Part shown: positions 16,220 through 24,269 of the stretch, piece after piece
How positions within the stretch are numbered: position 1 is the stretch's first letter
Layout: each line of letters opens with the position of its first letter
Source of the DNA: Treponema maltophilum ATCC 51939
GTDB lineage: Bacteria > Spirochaetota > Spirochaetia > Treponematales > Treponemataceae
Assembly (NCBI RefSeq): GCF_000413055.1
Contig: NZ_KE332518.1
Coordinates: 993,583 to 1,057,582, forward strand
Length of the DNA: 64,000 bases
Direction: 5' to 3'
The notes under the pieces: generated by a model
Seen by the model: the letters and a program-made list of their open reading frames with translations, nothing else
Database searches by the model: none
What the model was told of the DNA's origin: nothing
Translations under genes and position numbers: made by a program

Positions 16220-17638
16220 TCAGTCGATAATTCCTTTGCTGCGCAATTCGTCTGCCGCGCCTTTCATCGCGGAAGCGGCATCGATTTTGCCCATAATACA
16301 ATCACTCATCCATTTGGACATAATGTTGTAATATTGGCGTGCGTCCAATTCGCCGTTTGCAAATCCCATGGCGGCGATGTCAACGTCATCGCGTTTGGCA
16401 TAGGCAAGCGCTTCGGCAACGCCGGGGTTCATTTCGCCCAATAACGAAAAGTCGAATTTGGTTGAAATGGGGAAGGGCGCTCCGTGGTCTTTTGCGTGCT
16501 TAATGCCCGTTTCGGTGAACACGAGTTTACCGTTTTCCATCGTGTAGTCAATGCCTTCGATTCCCGCGGAAAGCAATAAACCGCCTTCTTTTGTCGCAAA
16601 ATATTCGAGCACTTTGAATGCGCCGTCAGGGTTTTTCGCGTTAGTCGGAATTCCCCACAAAGAAGCGCCGCCCTGTTCCAAAAGGTATTTTCCGTCGGGA
16701 CTCTTTGCACCGAGGATGGCGACGACATTTACTTTTTCAGGATAGGTGCCGGCGGCTTTGGCGTTGTTGTTATACAGTCCCGTCCATGCCGACCAGTCGG
16801 AGTCCAAAACGATGTCCTGCGACTGCCACATTTTGCTGCGCATATCGCCGGTTTTTCCCGTAAAGGATGCGGGATCGAGCAAGCCTTCTTTATAAAGTTT
16901 TGCAAGCCATTCCCAAACGGGGCGGGCGGAATCCTGCACATAGGGCGAATATTTTTTGCCCGTGTTGTCGACAAAGACGCCTCTGCGCGCTCCGACGGCG
17001 GAAAACCACGGCTGCAAGTCCCAAATGTCGTTCATGTAGACGAAGAAGGGATAGTAGGGCTTTTTGCCTTCTTTGGTTTCCATATAATTTTTTACGGTTT
17101 TCAGCATATTGTAAAAATCGTCCAGCGTGGTCAAATTGCCGATGTCGACACCGGCTTTATCCGTAATGGCTTTATTGACGTTCGGCAGCGGATAGCCTTC
17201 CAGCTTGTTGAAGCCTGCATAGTATTTTCCGTTGAACTTGATTTTTTCCAATTCGCCGGCGGGATAGTTTTCCTTTAAGATGCTGGACTTGTTGATTCTG
17301 TCCGTTAAATCCTGCAGAATGCCGTCTTTGGCAAACTTATACATAAGGAATTGGTTAAAATAAATAAGATCGTAACTTTCTTCCGCGCTTAATTTTTGCA
17401 TAAGCACCGTTTCGGCGTTTGCCGTAACTTTTTCAAGATCGATCTTATAGCCGGTCGCCTTGCCGATTGCTTCGGCAAAAGCTACATTTTCCGCCTCGTC
17501 TTTTCCGCCGGTTACGCTGGAAAAAATTTTTACTTCTTTTCCCGCACCCGAAGCGCCGCCCTTGCCGGAACAGCCGATAAAGAGCGTCGGTACCGCAGCG
17601 GCTAAAACAGCCGTAACGATAAACATTTTTTTGAGCAT
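16220..17638 (-). CDS. Sugar ABC transporter substrate-binding lipoprotein (LplA/LipO type)
   Basis: The 472-residue protein starts with a lipoprotein signal peptide, MLKKMFIVTAVLAAAVPTLF, and the lipobox IGC (Cys23). A type-1 extracellular solute-binding fold follows, with regions such as YDLIYFNQFLMYKFAKDGILQ, GKYYAGF and GGASLWGIPTNAKNPDGAFK. The pairing with LplB/LplC-type permeases marks the oligosaccharide (CUT1) importers. It is third in the operon after both permeases, separated from them by a 119-base hairpin-rich leader and a strong AAGGAG. That arrangement may give it higher mRNA stability than the permeases, as binding proteins need. Ligand unknown; a complex glycan fragment is plausible. 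Confidence 0.9.
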   Translation of the reverse strand: MLKKMFIVTAVLAAAVPTLFIGCSGKGGASGAGKEVKIFSSVTGGKDEAENVAFAEAIGKATGYKIDLEKVTANAETVLMQKLSAEESYDLIYFNQFLMYKFAKDGILQDLTDRINKSSILKENYPAGELEKIKFNGKYYAGFNKLEGYPLPNVNKAITDKAGVDIGNLTTLDDFYNMLKTVKNYMETKEGKKPYYPFFVYMNDIWDLQPWFSAVGARRGVFVDNTGKKYSPYVQDSARPVWEWLAKLYKEGLLDPASFTGKTGDMRSKMWQSQDIVLDSDWSAWTGLYNNNAKAAGTYPEKVNVVAILGAKSPDGKYLLEQGGASLWGIPTNAKNPDGAFKVLEYFATKEGGLLLSAGIEGIDYTMENGKLVFTETGIKHAKDHGAPFPISTKFDFSLLGEMNPGVAEALAYAKRDDVDIAAMGFANGELDARQYYNIMSKWMSDCIMGKIDAASAMKGAADELRSKGIID

Positions 17639-17651
17639 GCCTTTTCTCCTT

Positions 17652-17743
17652 TTAAAAACTTTTACAAGTTTTTAACCGTGTCCGCAAAACGCCCGCACGC
17701 GTTCACGAACAGACAATTTATAATTACGTTTGCAACGCAAACG
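17652..17743 (-). promoter_or_regulatory. Two-hairpin intercistronic leader of the binding-protein gene
   Basis: CGTTTGC/GCAAACG with a 3-nt loop lies at 17727-17743, and TTAAAAACTT/AAGTTTTTAA with a 4-nt loop at 17652-17675, just before AAAAGGAG. The first shares its core, GTTTGCAACGCAAAC, with 591-605 upstream of the GPH transporter. The second is the same type of AAAACTT stem as at 503-541. Confidence 0.5.
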
Positions 17744-17757
17744 GTTAATCGGTCTTC

Positions 17758-18630
17758 TTATTCCTTTACGGCTCCCAGCGTAACGCCGCTGTTGAAAAAG
17801 TCCTGCGTAAAAAAGTACAGTATGACAAGCGGCACCGCGGTCAACACGACGGCAGCCATTTGAGCGTTTGCAAAAATAAATTCCGAACCGGCCGTATTGC
17901 TTTGCTCGAACAGAATTTCGCGCAAATAAACCGGCATTGTCCATAAACTGCGTTTGGAAAGCAGCGAAACGGTAATCGTAATGTTGTTCCACCGGCGGAT
18001 AAATTCCAAGGTACCGATGGTGATGATCCCCGAACCCGAAAGCGGCAAGTATACGTTTATAAAGGTTTTCAGCTCGGAAGCACCGTCAAGCTTCGATGCT
18101 TCCAAAAGGGATTTGGGAACACTCGAAAAATAATTGCGCATAAGCAATATGCTTAAACCGGAAGCCGCCCCGTTTATAATGATGGCCGAAAGCGTATTGG
18201 TTAAGTGCAACTGTTTGTTTATTTCGTACAGCGAAACAAGCGTAAGCTCTCCGGGGACGGCCATCGTAAGCAGGATGAACGACGTGAACAACTTGCGGAA
18301 CGGAAGATCTTCATGGATAAGCACGTAACCCGCCATTGACGAAAGAAAAATATGCAAAATAGTTCCGGCTACCGAAACGTATACGGTAATCACAAAGGGG
18401 CGCCACAGGTTTATTCTGTTCCAAATAAAATCGTAGCCTTCAAAGGTAAATCCCTGCGGCCACAAAATCAAACCGGGATAGTTGGACTTTGTCGCTTCCG
18501 ACAAAGATACCGACAACACGTTTATCATCGGGAAAATCATTGTAATCGCAACGGCGCTCAGTAAAACCAATATAAGCTTATGGGCAATCGGATGCAGTTT
18601 ATCGACTTTGTTCGGCTGTATCGTATTCAT
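17758..18630 (-). CDS. Sugar ABC transporter permease (LplC type)
   Basis: The 290-residue protein has six predicted transmembrane helices, the first at about residues 17-38. The EAA loop that docks to the ATPase reads LLEASKLDGASELKTFINVYLP. The C-terminal end FFNSGVTLGAVKE is typical of the LplC/YtcP permeases of CUT1 importers. GAGGTGA precedes the ATG. It follows the first permease by 14 bases. No ATPase gene is in the operon, so a shared MsmX/UgpC-type ATPase encoded elsewhere is expected. Confidence 0.9.
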   Translation of the reverse strand: MNTIQPNKVDKLHPIAHKLILVLLSAVAITMIFPMINVLSVSLSEATKSNYPGLILWPQGFTFEGYDFIWNRINLWRPFVITVYVSVAGTILHIFLSSMAGYVLIHEDLPFRKLFTSFILLTMAVPGELTLVSLYEINKQLHLTNTLSAIIINGAASGLSILLMRNYFSSVPKSLLEASKLDGASELKTFINVYLPLSGSGIITIGTLEFIRRWNNITITVSLLSKRSLWTMPVYLREILFEQSNTAGSEFIFANAQMAAVVLTAVPLVILYFFTQDFFNSGVTLGAVKE

Positions 18631-18644
18631 ATCCGTTTTTCACC

Positions 18645-19535
18645 TCACGCGTCGTATTTTATTACGTTTCTCGTAATAAACGCGAGCACTAAAGTTCCCG
18701 CCATAACCAGCGTCGCTCCGGCAGTCGCCGTGCCCAATTTGAAGTTTGTGATGCCGACTTCGTATACGTAAATCAGCAGGGTTTGAATGCTGCGTCTGTT
18801 TCCCGGATTTTGCATAACGTAGATTTCATCGAAGTGGGTAAGGACGCTTATACTCAAAATGACTAAAATGACTTTCATCGTTCCGGCCAAAGACGGAATA
18901 ATGATCCGCGTAATTTGCATAAAGCGGCCGGCACCGTCGATTCGCGCCGCTTCATATAAAGAAGGATCTATCGCAAAGATCGAAACCGAATACAGCATCG
19001 CAAAATAGCCGATTGAACGCCACACGCCCATACTGATAACCAGCATGCGCGCGTATTTGGCTTCGGCAAGAAAAAACAGCGGCTCCGCTCCGAACCAGCC
19101 GCGCACAATGTTTACAATACCCTGATTGTTGAACGCAAGCGCCCAAATGCCGCCGATAACCGACCACGAAAACAGGTAGGGCAAATAGGTGATCGTGCGC
19201 AGTCCTTTTTGCACGGGGCGCAAACCGACCTCGTTTATGCACAGCGCCAAAACAAGCGAAAGACCGAAGTACAGCACCATGTCGGCAAGGCCTATTATCA
19301 GCGAATTGATAATGGCTTGAATATAATCGGGATCTTTTAAAACATACGTATAGTTTTCCAAGCCGGCAAAAGGCCGCGCTCCCATAAGTTTGTTTTCCTG
19401 AAAACTCATCAAAATACCCTTAAAGAACGGGTAATATGAAAACATTATAAAATAAACGAATGCCGGCAAAAACATCAGATATAAATATCTGAATTTCCAA
19501 AACCGTCCCGGCAAAGTCAAGTCCGTTATTTTCAC
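18645..19535 (-). CDS. Sugar ABC transporter permease (LplB type)
   Basis: This integral membrane protein has a first helix YLMFLPAFVYFIMFSYYPFF. Its EAA loop reads YEAARIDGAGRFMQITRIIIPS and the end VLAFITRNVIKYDA, as in LplB-like permeases. I chose GTG 19535 as the start (296 residues), because AAAAGGAG lies 6 bases upstream and the family begins near LTLPGRFWKFRYLY. The frame is open to an ATG at 19604 with no ribosome site. It is first in the operon permease-permease-binding protein-PHP, about 240 bases downstream of the AraC regulator stop, with several GACAT boxes in between. Confidence 0.88.
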   Translation of the reverse strand: MKITDLTLPGRFWKFRYLYLMFLPAFVYFIMFSYYPFFKGILMSFQENKLMGARPFAGLENYTYVLKDPDYIQAIINSLIIGLADMVLYFGLSLVLALCINEVGLRPVQKGLRTITYLPYLFSWSVIGGIWALAFNNQGIVNIVRGWFGAEPLFFLAEAKYARMLVISMGVWRSIGYFAMLYSVSIFAIDPSLYEAARIDGAGRFMQITRIIIPSLAGTMKVILVILSISVLTHFDEIYVMQNPGNRRSIQTLLIYVYEVGITNFKLGTATAGATLVMAGTLVLAFITRNVIKYDA

Positions 19536-19594
19536 GGCAGCTCCTTTTCCGTCTGCCCTATTATTAATCGTTTTCGATTGTTTGAAAATCGGAA

Positions 19595-19765
19595 TTTCGG
19601 ACATTTTTTATCAAAAATCGACATGTTTTTATGTCTGTTATTTTGAATATATATACGGATGCCTGTTTTGAGTGGTACTTAATTCTTTGTCTAATAAAAG
19701 AATATCCGTTCGTCGTTTTATCCGCAGAAAAATGTCCGATTTGTTCTTTTGTGTGTTTCGGACAT
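19595..19765. promoter_or_regulatory. Cluster of TTTCGGACAT / GACAT boxes before the ABC operon, candidate AraC-regulator sites
   Basis: TTTCGGACAT occurs at 19595-19604 and 19756-19765; ATGTCCGA (its inverse) at 19732-19739; and GACAT/ATGTC as a small inverted repeat at 19620-19634. A -10-like TATATA on the minus strand lies near 19650 with no good -35, as expected for an activator-dependent promoter. The neighbouring AraC-family protein is the natural candidate to bind. Confidence 0.5.
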
Positions 19766-19778
19766 CGCGGCATACCGT

Positions 19779-20681
19779 TCAGCGTATCTTCATGCTTGTT
19801 CTGAAAACGCCCGGCGGAACGCCTTCGTGGATTTTAAAAACGGCGCTGAAATAGTATTCGTCCGAAAAGCCCAAACGCTCGGCGATCTCTTTTATCGAAA
19901 GGTCGCTCGATACCAACAGTTCCTTTGCGCGGTGCAGCTTGGTACGCGTAATGAATTTTTTGGTTGAAAAACCTTTATACGCGTATACGATTCGCGAAAC
20001 CTGCTTTTCGCTTAAATTCAAGTGAGCGGCGATATCGGAAGGCCGTATATTTTGCGAAATATTCGCTTCGATGAATTCTTCAATTCTTGCCATGCGGTAA
20101 TTCGGCTCGTTCAGCGACACGTTTTTTACGCTGACGCCTTTATGGTCGCGTTCCATCGAACGCGCTGCGGCAATCAGAATTTCGGCAACCTTGCTTTGCA
20201 GTTTCCATATGTATCCGCTTTGCTGCCGTTCGGCTTCTTCAAGCGATTCTTCAAAAAGCGAAAGAATGTTGCAGTGATCGGCGACGGGAAGGCAGGGCAG
20301 TTCGTTAAAAAGCGAAATTATTTTTTCGGCTTCTTTTCCCGCCTGCGTTTTCGGCGCCGCGGTTTTACGGATATTGCAATTAAGGCTGAACTCGATAAAC
20401 TCATCCTGATTGTTCGAAAACTGCGCGTGATATACGCCCGGTCCGCTTAAATAAAACTGACCTTCTTTTATTAAAAAAGACGCGGTGTCGGTTTCGACCC
20501 GGCATTCGCCTTTACGGCAAAAGTGGAATTCGTAGGTGGAATGAGCGTGCCGCCGTATGAGCCAATTGCCTTCTTTTACCATCGCCCGAAACCAAAACAC
20601 GTCTATGCCGTATCCGTCGATAAGGGTGCATATATGAGTTTCCGATAAGCGATACGAAGACCTGATAAGTTTATAATCCAT
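19779..20681 (-). CDS. AraC-family transcriptional regulator with cupin sensor domain
   Basis: The 300-residue protein has an N-terminal cupin-like sensor (HAHSTYEFHFCRKGECRVE, then FYLSGPGVYHAQF) and a C-terminal double helix-turn-helix. The latter shows IRPSDIAAHLNLSEKQVSRIVYAYKGFSTKKFI and LSIKEIAERLGFSDEYYFSAVFKIHEGVPPGVFR, the AraC/XylS signature. Proteins of this build usually activate sugar uptake operons. The ABC importer on the same strand directly downstream is the likely target, and the divergent DUF5054 gene a possible second one. Its own promoter (TTGCCA-17-TACAAT) gives a leader of about 5 bases without a Shine-Dalgarno sequence. Confidence 0.93.
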   Translation of the reverse strand: MDYKLIRSSYRLSETHICTLIDGYGIDVFWFRAMVKEGNWLIRRHAHSTYEFHFCRKGECRVETDTASFLIKEGQFYLSGPGVYHAQFSNNQDEFIEFSLNCNIRKTAAPKTQAGKEAEKIISLFNELPCLPVADHCNILSLFEESLEEAERQQSGYIWKLQSKVAEILIAAARSMERDHKGVSVKNVSLNEPNYRMARIEEFIEANISQNIRPSDIAAHLNLSEKQVSRIVYAYKGFSTKKFITRTKLHRAKELLVSSDLSIKEIAERLGFSDEYYFSAVFKIHEGVPPGVFRTSMKIR

Positions 20682-20692
20682 AAGCCGCGCTC

Positions 20693-20721
20693 ATTGTACG
20701 GCTATTCGCCCTTCTTGGCAA
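20693..20721 (-). promoter_or_regulatory. Promoter of the AraC-family gene, near-leaderless
   Basis: TTGCCA (20721-20716), 17-base spacer, TACAAT (20698-20693). The ATG at 20681 is 11 bases after the -10 box, so about 5 leader bases are predicted, with no Shine-Dalgarno. Confidence 0.6.
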
Positions 20722-20885
20722 CCGTACAAAAATAGTCCTGAGCCGGCACAATCCTGCTGCAGAATAAGATATGGGGGATTAGTTCCGGCAGGAAAACGTG
20801 ATGTGTTTGCGTGTTTAAAATTACGTAATCGGACACAGAAGATTCTGCATGAATAAAAGGGTTCAAAAATCGCTTACGCAAAAAA

Positions 20886-20948
20886 CATGAAAAAAGGTCG
20901 TGAACGGCTTATAAGCGCAGCGCATTGCCTGAGCGACCTTTTTTCATG
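20886..20948. repeat. Conserved-loop hairpin element, copy 1
   Basis: CATGAAAAAAGGTCG and CGACCTTTTTTCATG form a perfect 15-bp stem around a 33-base loop (20901-20933). The loop begins TGAACGGCTTAT and ends ATTGCCTGAG, with a palindrome GCTTATAAGC inside. A second copy with a different stem and 27 of 33 identical loop bases lies at 38949-39013. It sits in the AraC/DUF5054 divergent intergenic region (20682-21045). The rest of that region holds two promoters and a weak imperfect GC-rich inverted repeat near 20740-20795. Confidence 0.6.
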
Positions 20949-21009
20949 CATGTGTCGGAACAAGTAGTTTTTTGTTTACTCCAATTCATGCTGTATATCC
21001 GTCGACCTC

Positions 21010-21037
21010 TTGACAAAGAAAGCGCTATCTCTAATAT
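21010..21037 (+). promoter_or_regulatory. Promoter of the DUF5054 gene, leaderless configuration
   Basis: TTGACA (21010-21015), a 16-base spacer and TAATAT (21032-21037). The ATG at 21046 is 8 bases after the -10 box, so the mRNA should begin about 2 bases before the start codon. No Shine-Dalgarno is present. Confidence 0.65.
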
Positions 21038-21045
21038 CTAATGCT

Positions 21046-23136
21046 ATGAGTAAGCAACTTAAACGTATTCACGTCGTGTTTAAAACACATCTCGATATCG
21101 GTTTTACGGATTTGGCTTCCGTAATTACGGATAGTTACATTAACGATTTTATTCCCAAAGCCATGCAAACCGCAAAAGAATTGCGCGAACGGGGAGGTAA
21201 AGAGCGGCTGGTGTGGACAACCGGCTCTTGGCTTATTTACACGTATTGGAAAAAAGCCGACGCCCAAAAGCGTGCGGCTTTAAAAGAAGCCGTCGAAGCC
21301 GGCGACATCGTTTGGCACGCGCTTCCTTTTACAACGCACACCGAACTTATGGACGCCGACCTGTGGGAATACGGTTTGTCGTATTCGGCTTTTTTGGACA
21401 AAGAATTCAATAAAAAAACGATTGCCGCAAAAATGACCGACGTTCCCGGCCATACGCTTGGAATGGTGCCGTTTTTGGCAAAACGCGGCGTAAAATATTT
21501 GCATATCGGCGTAAACGACGGTTCTCATTTACCCGAAGTTCCGCGCATTTTCCGTTGGCGCGCGCCCGATTCGAGCGAAATAATCGTGCAGTACGATAAA
21601 AGCTACGGCGAAACCTTTATTCACCCGCAGCTGGATGAAGCGCTCGTCGTTATAAACAGCGCGGACAACCACGGAGCCCCGGGTCCCGATTTTGTATGCC
21701 GCGCCTTTGCCGAACTGCAAAAGCGTTTTCCCGGTGCCGACATATGCGCGTCGAGTTTGGACGCTTTCGTTCCGAATCTGAAAAAAATCGAACAGTCGCT
21801 TCCCGTTGTAACCGAAGAAATCGGCGATACGTGGATTCACGGCGTCGGAACGGATCCGAAAAAAGTTGCGATGTATAAAGCGCTTTTGCGTTTGCGCAAA
21901 AACTGGCTCGTAAAAAACAAAGCCCTTGTCGATTCGCCCGCTTACAGGGATTTTCTCGATTCGCTCATCATGATTCCCGAACACACGTGGGGCATGGACT
22001 TAAAAAAATATTTGGGCGATTATTCGAATTGGTCTATCGACGATTTTCACGCCGCGCGCAAACGCGACAAGGTAAACGCCGAAGACGTTCCGCCCGAGTT
22101 TAAAATCATCGCGAACCACGCAAAAAGGGAATTGGAAGAACTGTATCCGGACGATCCTGCAAAGCGCAATCGTTTTTCGTATTCGCTGTTCGAATCTTCG
22201 CATAAAGAGCAGCGCGCGTATATCGACGATGCGATAAAAAATCTTTCTCCCACATTAAAAAAAGAAGCGGTTAAAGCCCTCGCTTCGTTGGTTCCCGACA
22301 AACGCATAAAAAAAGGAAAAAGCATATTTGCGGGACAAACCTTTGCCCTCGGTTCTTTTAAAGCGGTTTTGGGTTCTGCAGGCGCTTTGCTGTCGTTACA
22401 AAATAAGGACGGAAAAGAATTTGCCGGAGAAGGCGGCTTGGGGCTTTATTCATACCGTACGTACTCGCACGAAGACTATGTGCGCTACTTTTTCACCTAT
22501 AACCGGAACATGGATATAAACGCATGTTGGGTGTCCGCCGACTTCGGAAAGCCCGGTATGCAGTATGCAAAACCCTTTGCAAAACACGGCGTGTATACGC
22601 CGCTTCTTGCATCGGCAAGCCTCGAAAAAGCCGACGGATACGACGAACTTTCAGTTTTGCTGCACGCCGGAGCCGATTGCCCGCGCGGCGCTCCGCAAAA
22701 AATCATCGTGCGTTATACGGTGCAAAAAAAATCCTCGCAGCTTGAAGTTTCGTACGAGCTTTTCGATAAAGAAGCGAACCGTTTGCCCGAATCGATGTGG
22801 GTAAGCTTTTCTCCCGCTGCGGCGACACCCGCCCGATGGCGCTTTTCGAAAATGGGCACGCTCATAAATCCTTCGGACGTCGTCAAAGGCGGAAACCGCT
22901 CGTATCATGCCGTCGAATTCGCCGAATATTGCGGCGCCGATATGCAGTGCAAAATAACGCCGCTCGATACGGCTTTGGCCGCTTTGGGAAAAGCGAAAAT
23001 GCTTCAATTCGACGACCTTTTCGAAAATCCGGCAGGAGGTGTGCACTTTAACCTGTACAACAATCTGTGGGGTACCAACTTTCCGATGTGGTACGGTGAA
23101 GATATAAAAGCGCGCTTTATTGTCGAGCTGGAATAA
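21046..23136 (+). CDS. DUF5054 protein, GH38-like N-terminal fold
   Basis: The 696-residue protein begins MSKQLKRIHVVFKTHLDIGFTD. The His-x-Asp of KTHLDIGFTD, the later LPFTTHTELMDA, KMTDVPGH and MIPEHTWGMDLKKY resemble the metal-site spacing of family 38 alpha-mannosidase-like proteins, as DUF5054 members do. The C-terminal 250 residues look like beta-sandwich. No signal peptide is seen. A role in trimming or modifying an imported glycan is inferred from the divergent AraC regulator and ABC importer; activity is unproven for the family. The TTG at 21010 that also opens the frame is the -35 box of the promoter. Confidence 0.75.
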   Translation: MSKQLKRIHVVFKTHLDIGFTDLASVITDSYINDFIPKAMQTAKELRERGGKERLVWTTGSWLIYTYWKKADAQKRAALKEAVEAGDIVWHALPFTTHTELMDADLWEYGLSYSAFLDKEFNKKTIAAKMTDVPGHTLGMVPFLAKRGVKYLHIGVNDGSHLPEVPRIFRWRAPDSSEIIVQYDKSYGETFIHPQLDEALVVINSADNHGAPGPDFVCRAFAELQKRFPGADICASSLDAFVPNLKKIEQSLPVVTEEIGDTWIHGVGTDPKKVAMYKALLRLRKNWLVKNKALVDSPAYRDFLDSLIMIPEHTWGMDLKKYLGDYSNWSIDDFHAARKRDKVNAEDVPPEFKIIANHAKRELEELYPDDPAKRNRFSYSLFESSHKEQRAYIDDAIKNLSPTLKKEAVKALASLVPDKRIKKGKSIFAGQTFALGSFKAVLGSAGALLSLQNKDGKEFAGEGGLGLYSYRTYSHEDYVRYFFTYNRNMDINACWVSADFGKPGMQYAKPFAKHGVYTPLLASASLEKADGYDELSVLLHAGADCPRGAPQKIIVRYTVQKKSSQLEVSYELFDKEANRLPESMWVSFSPAAATPARWRFSKMGTLINPSDVVKGGNRSYHAVEFAEYCGADMQCKITPLDTALAALGKAKMLQFDDLFENPAGGVHFNLYNNLWGTNFPMWYGEDIKARFIVELE

Positions 23137-23150
23137 GGGGCAATTTAAGG

Positions 23151-23196
23151 GGAGGCTGTCAAAAAACTTCGATTTTTGACAGCCTCCTTATTTTTT
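23151..23196 (+). terminator. Intrinsic terminator after the DUF5054 gene
   Basis: GGAGGCTGTCAAAAA and TTTTTGACAGCCTCC form a perfect 15-bp stem with a 7-base loop, followed by TTATTTTTT. Confidence 0.9.
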
Positions 23197-23239
23197 GTGA
23201 TACCTCCGCATGTTTTGAGAATCCGGTAATTTTAAAATG

Positions 23240-23268
23240 TTGACGGAATAAAAATCCGGTGCTATACT
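23240..23268 (+). promoter_or_regulatory. Promoter of the ROK/HyuA/DUF4127 operon
   Basis: TTGACG (23240-23245), a 17-base spacer and TATACT (23263-23268). The predicted start, 23275, is exactly the first base of the stem-loop at 23275-23307. Confidence 0.7.
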
Positions 23269-23274
23269 CAAATT

Positions 23275-23307
23275 AAGAACTTTTTACGAGTTTCGTAAAA
23301 AGTTCTT
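23275..23307 (+). promoter_or_regulatory. Perfect 15-bp stem-loop at the predicted mRNA 5' end
   Basis: AAGAACTTTTTACGA and TCGTAAAAAGTTCTT pair perfectly with loop GTT. The AGAGG ribosome site begins 4 bases after the stem. A base-paired 5' end protects mRNA in other bacteria; alternatively the duplex DNA could be an operator for the ROK protein. It resembles the AAAACTTTT stems at 503-541 and 17652-17675. Confidence 0.6.
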
Positions 23308-23319
23308 AAAAGAGGCTGC

Positions 23320-24237
23320 ATGTTGGACCAAATGAAAATAAAAAACCTTACCAATATTTTGGTTTGTCTTTTTTCAAGAAAATATGCAACAAAGGCCGAA
23401 TTGGTCCGATATACCGGCTTAAGCAATTCCACCGTATCTTCCGCCGTAAACGGTTTGCTGAAGCTCGGATTGTTGGTATGCGTCGGTATGCGGGATTCGA
23501 TAGGCGGAAGGCGTTCGGTAATTTATCGCTTAAACAAAGAATACGGTCATTTTATCGGAATAGATTTGAACGGCGAAGCGGCCGATTTGGTGATAACCGA
23601 CTGTGAAAATAATTGCGTATATAAACTCACGCAAAAAATCGAGCGCGATACTCCCGTAATACATCAACTGAATGCATTAATTGAACGCGTATTGGTATCT
23701 TTTCCGAAGGTTCTCGGAATCGGCATAGGTTTATCCGGCGAAATCGAGTTCGAACGGCAAATTGTCGTTCAATGCGGAAAATTCGGCTGGCAACACGTTC
23801 CCCTCAAAGAAATTATCGAACGCCGTTTTATGATATTTACGTACATAGATCATCGGGTTAACGGCGCGGCCATAAGGGAAGGCTTGATCGGCCAAGCCGC
23901 CCGTATGTGCAATTATTTATGCATATATGAATCGTGCGAAGAAAAATCCGCCCTCATTTTAAACGGGAATGTGTGCCGGGGCGAAAAAAACCGCACGGGG
24001 CTTATGCCGCTTGTATCGACTTTTTTTACGGCGGCGGATATGCTTTTTCAATTTTTGGACATATCGAAAATTTTTATAGGATACTGCACTGAAAAGTTCA
24101 AAATAGAGGCAGAGAATGCCGTAAGTTCCTTTAAAGAGCGCTTGTATTTTTTTCCCGAACCCGAATCGGTTTTCGCTTTGGGAATGGCCGCCGCTGCGGA
24201 AAAGGAATGGTTTCAGTCGATCTATTTCAGGCTTTAA
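23320..24237 (+). CDS. ROK-family transcriptional regulator
   Basis: The 305-residue protein has an N-terminal winged helix (about 1-70, TKAELVRYTGLSNSTVSSAVNGLLKLGLL, then the wing SIGGRRSVIYRLN). An actin-like ROK domain follows (GHFIGIDLNGEAADLVI; VLGIGIGLSGEIE). The zinc-binding CxCGxxGCxE motif and the catalytic Asp context of ROK kinases are missing, and the C-terminal part is short. It is therefore a repressor-type member, probably sensing a sugar-like ligand. It is first in a long plus-strand operon and likely controls it. The start follows AGAGG by 4 bases. Confidence 0.85.
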   Translation: MLDQMKIKNLTNILVCLFSRKYATKAELVRYTGLSNSTVSSAVNGLLKLGLLVCVGMRDSIGGRRSVIYRLNKEYGHFIGIDLNGEAADLVITDCENNCVYKLTQKIERDTPVIHQLNALIERVLVSFPKVLGIGIGLSGEIEFERQIVVQCGKFGWQHVPLKEIIERRFMIFTYIDHRVNGAAIREGLIGQAARMCNYLCIYESCEEKSALILNGNVCRGEKNRTGLMPLVSTFFTAADMLFQFLDISKIFIGYCTEKFKIEAENAVSSFKERLYFFPEPESVFALGMAAAAEKEWFQSIYFRL

Positions 24238-24269
24238 GGTGTCCGTATAAAACATTTTAGGAGGATTGT

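Noticed and set aside
20886-20948. Integron attC site for the conserved-loop hairpins
   Set aside because: Treponemes can carry integrons, but the GTTRRRY/RYYYAAC core sites are absent, the copies do not flank gene cassettes, and no integrase is in the window.
21010-21045. TTG codons at 21010, 58214 and 14814 as true gene starts
   Set aside because: Each TTG is the first part of a good -35 hexamer with a matching -10, and the extra residues have no homology; the downstream ATGs are preferred.
14850-23136. Phage or genomic island signature around the AraC locus
   Set aside because: No integrase, attachment-site repeats or phage genes; codon use by eye resembles the neighbours.
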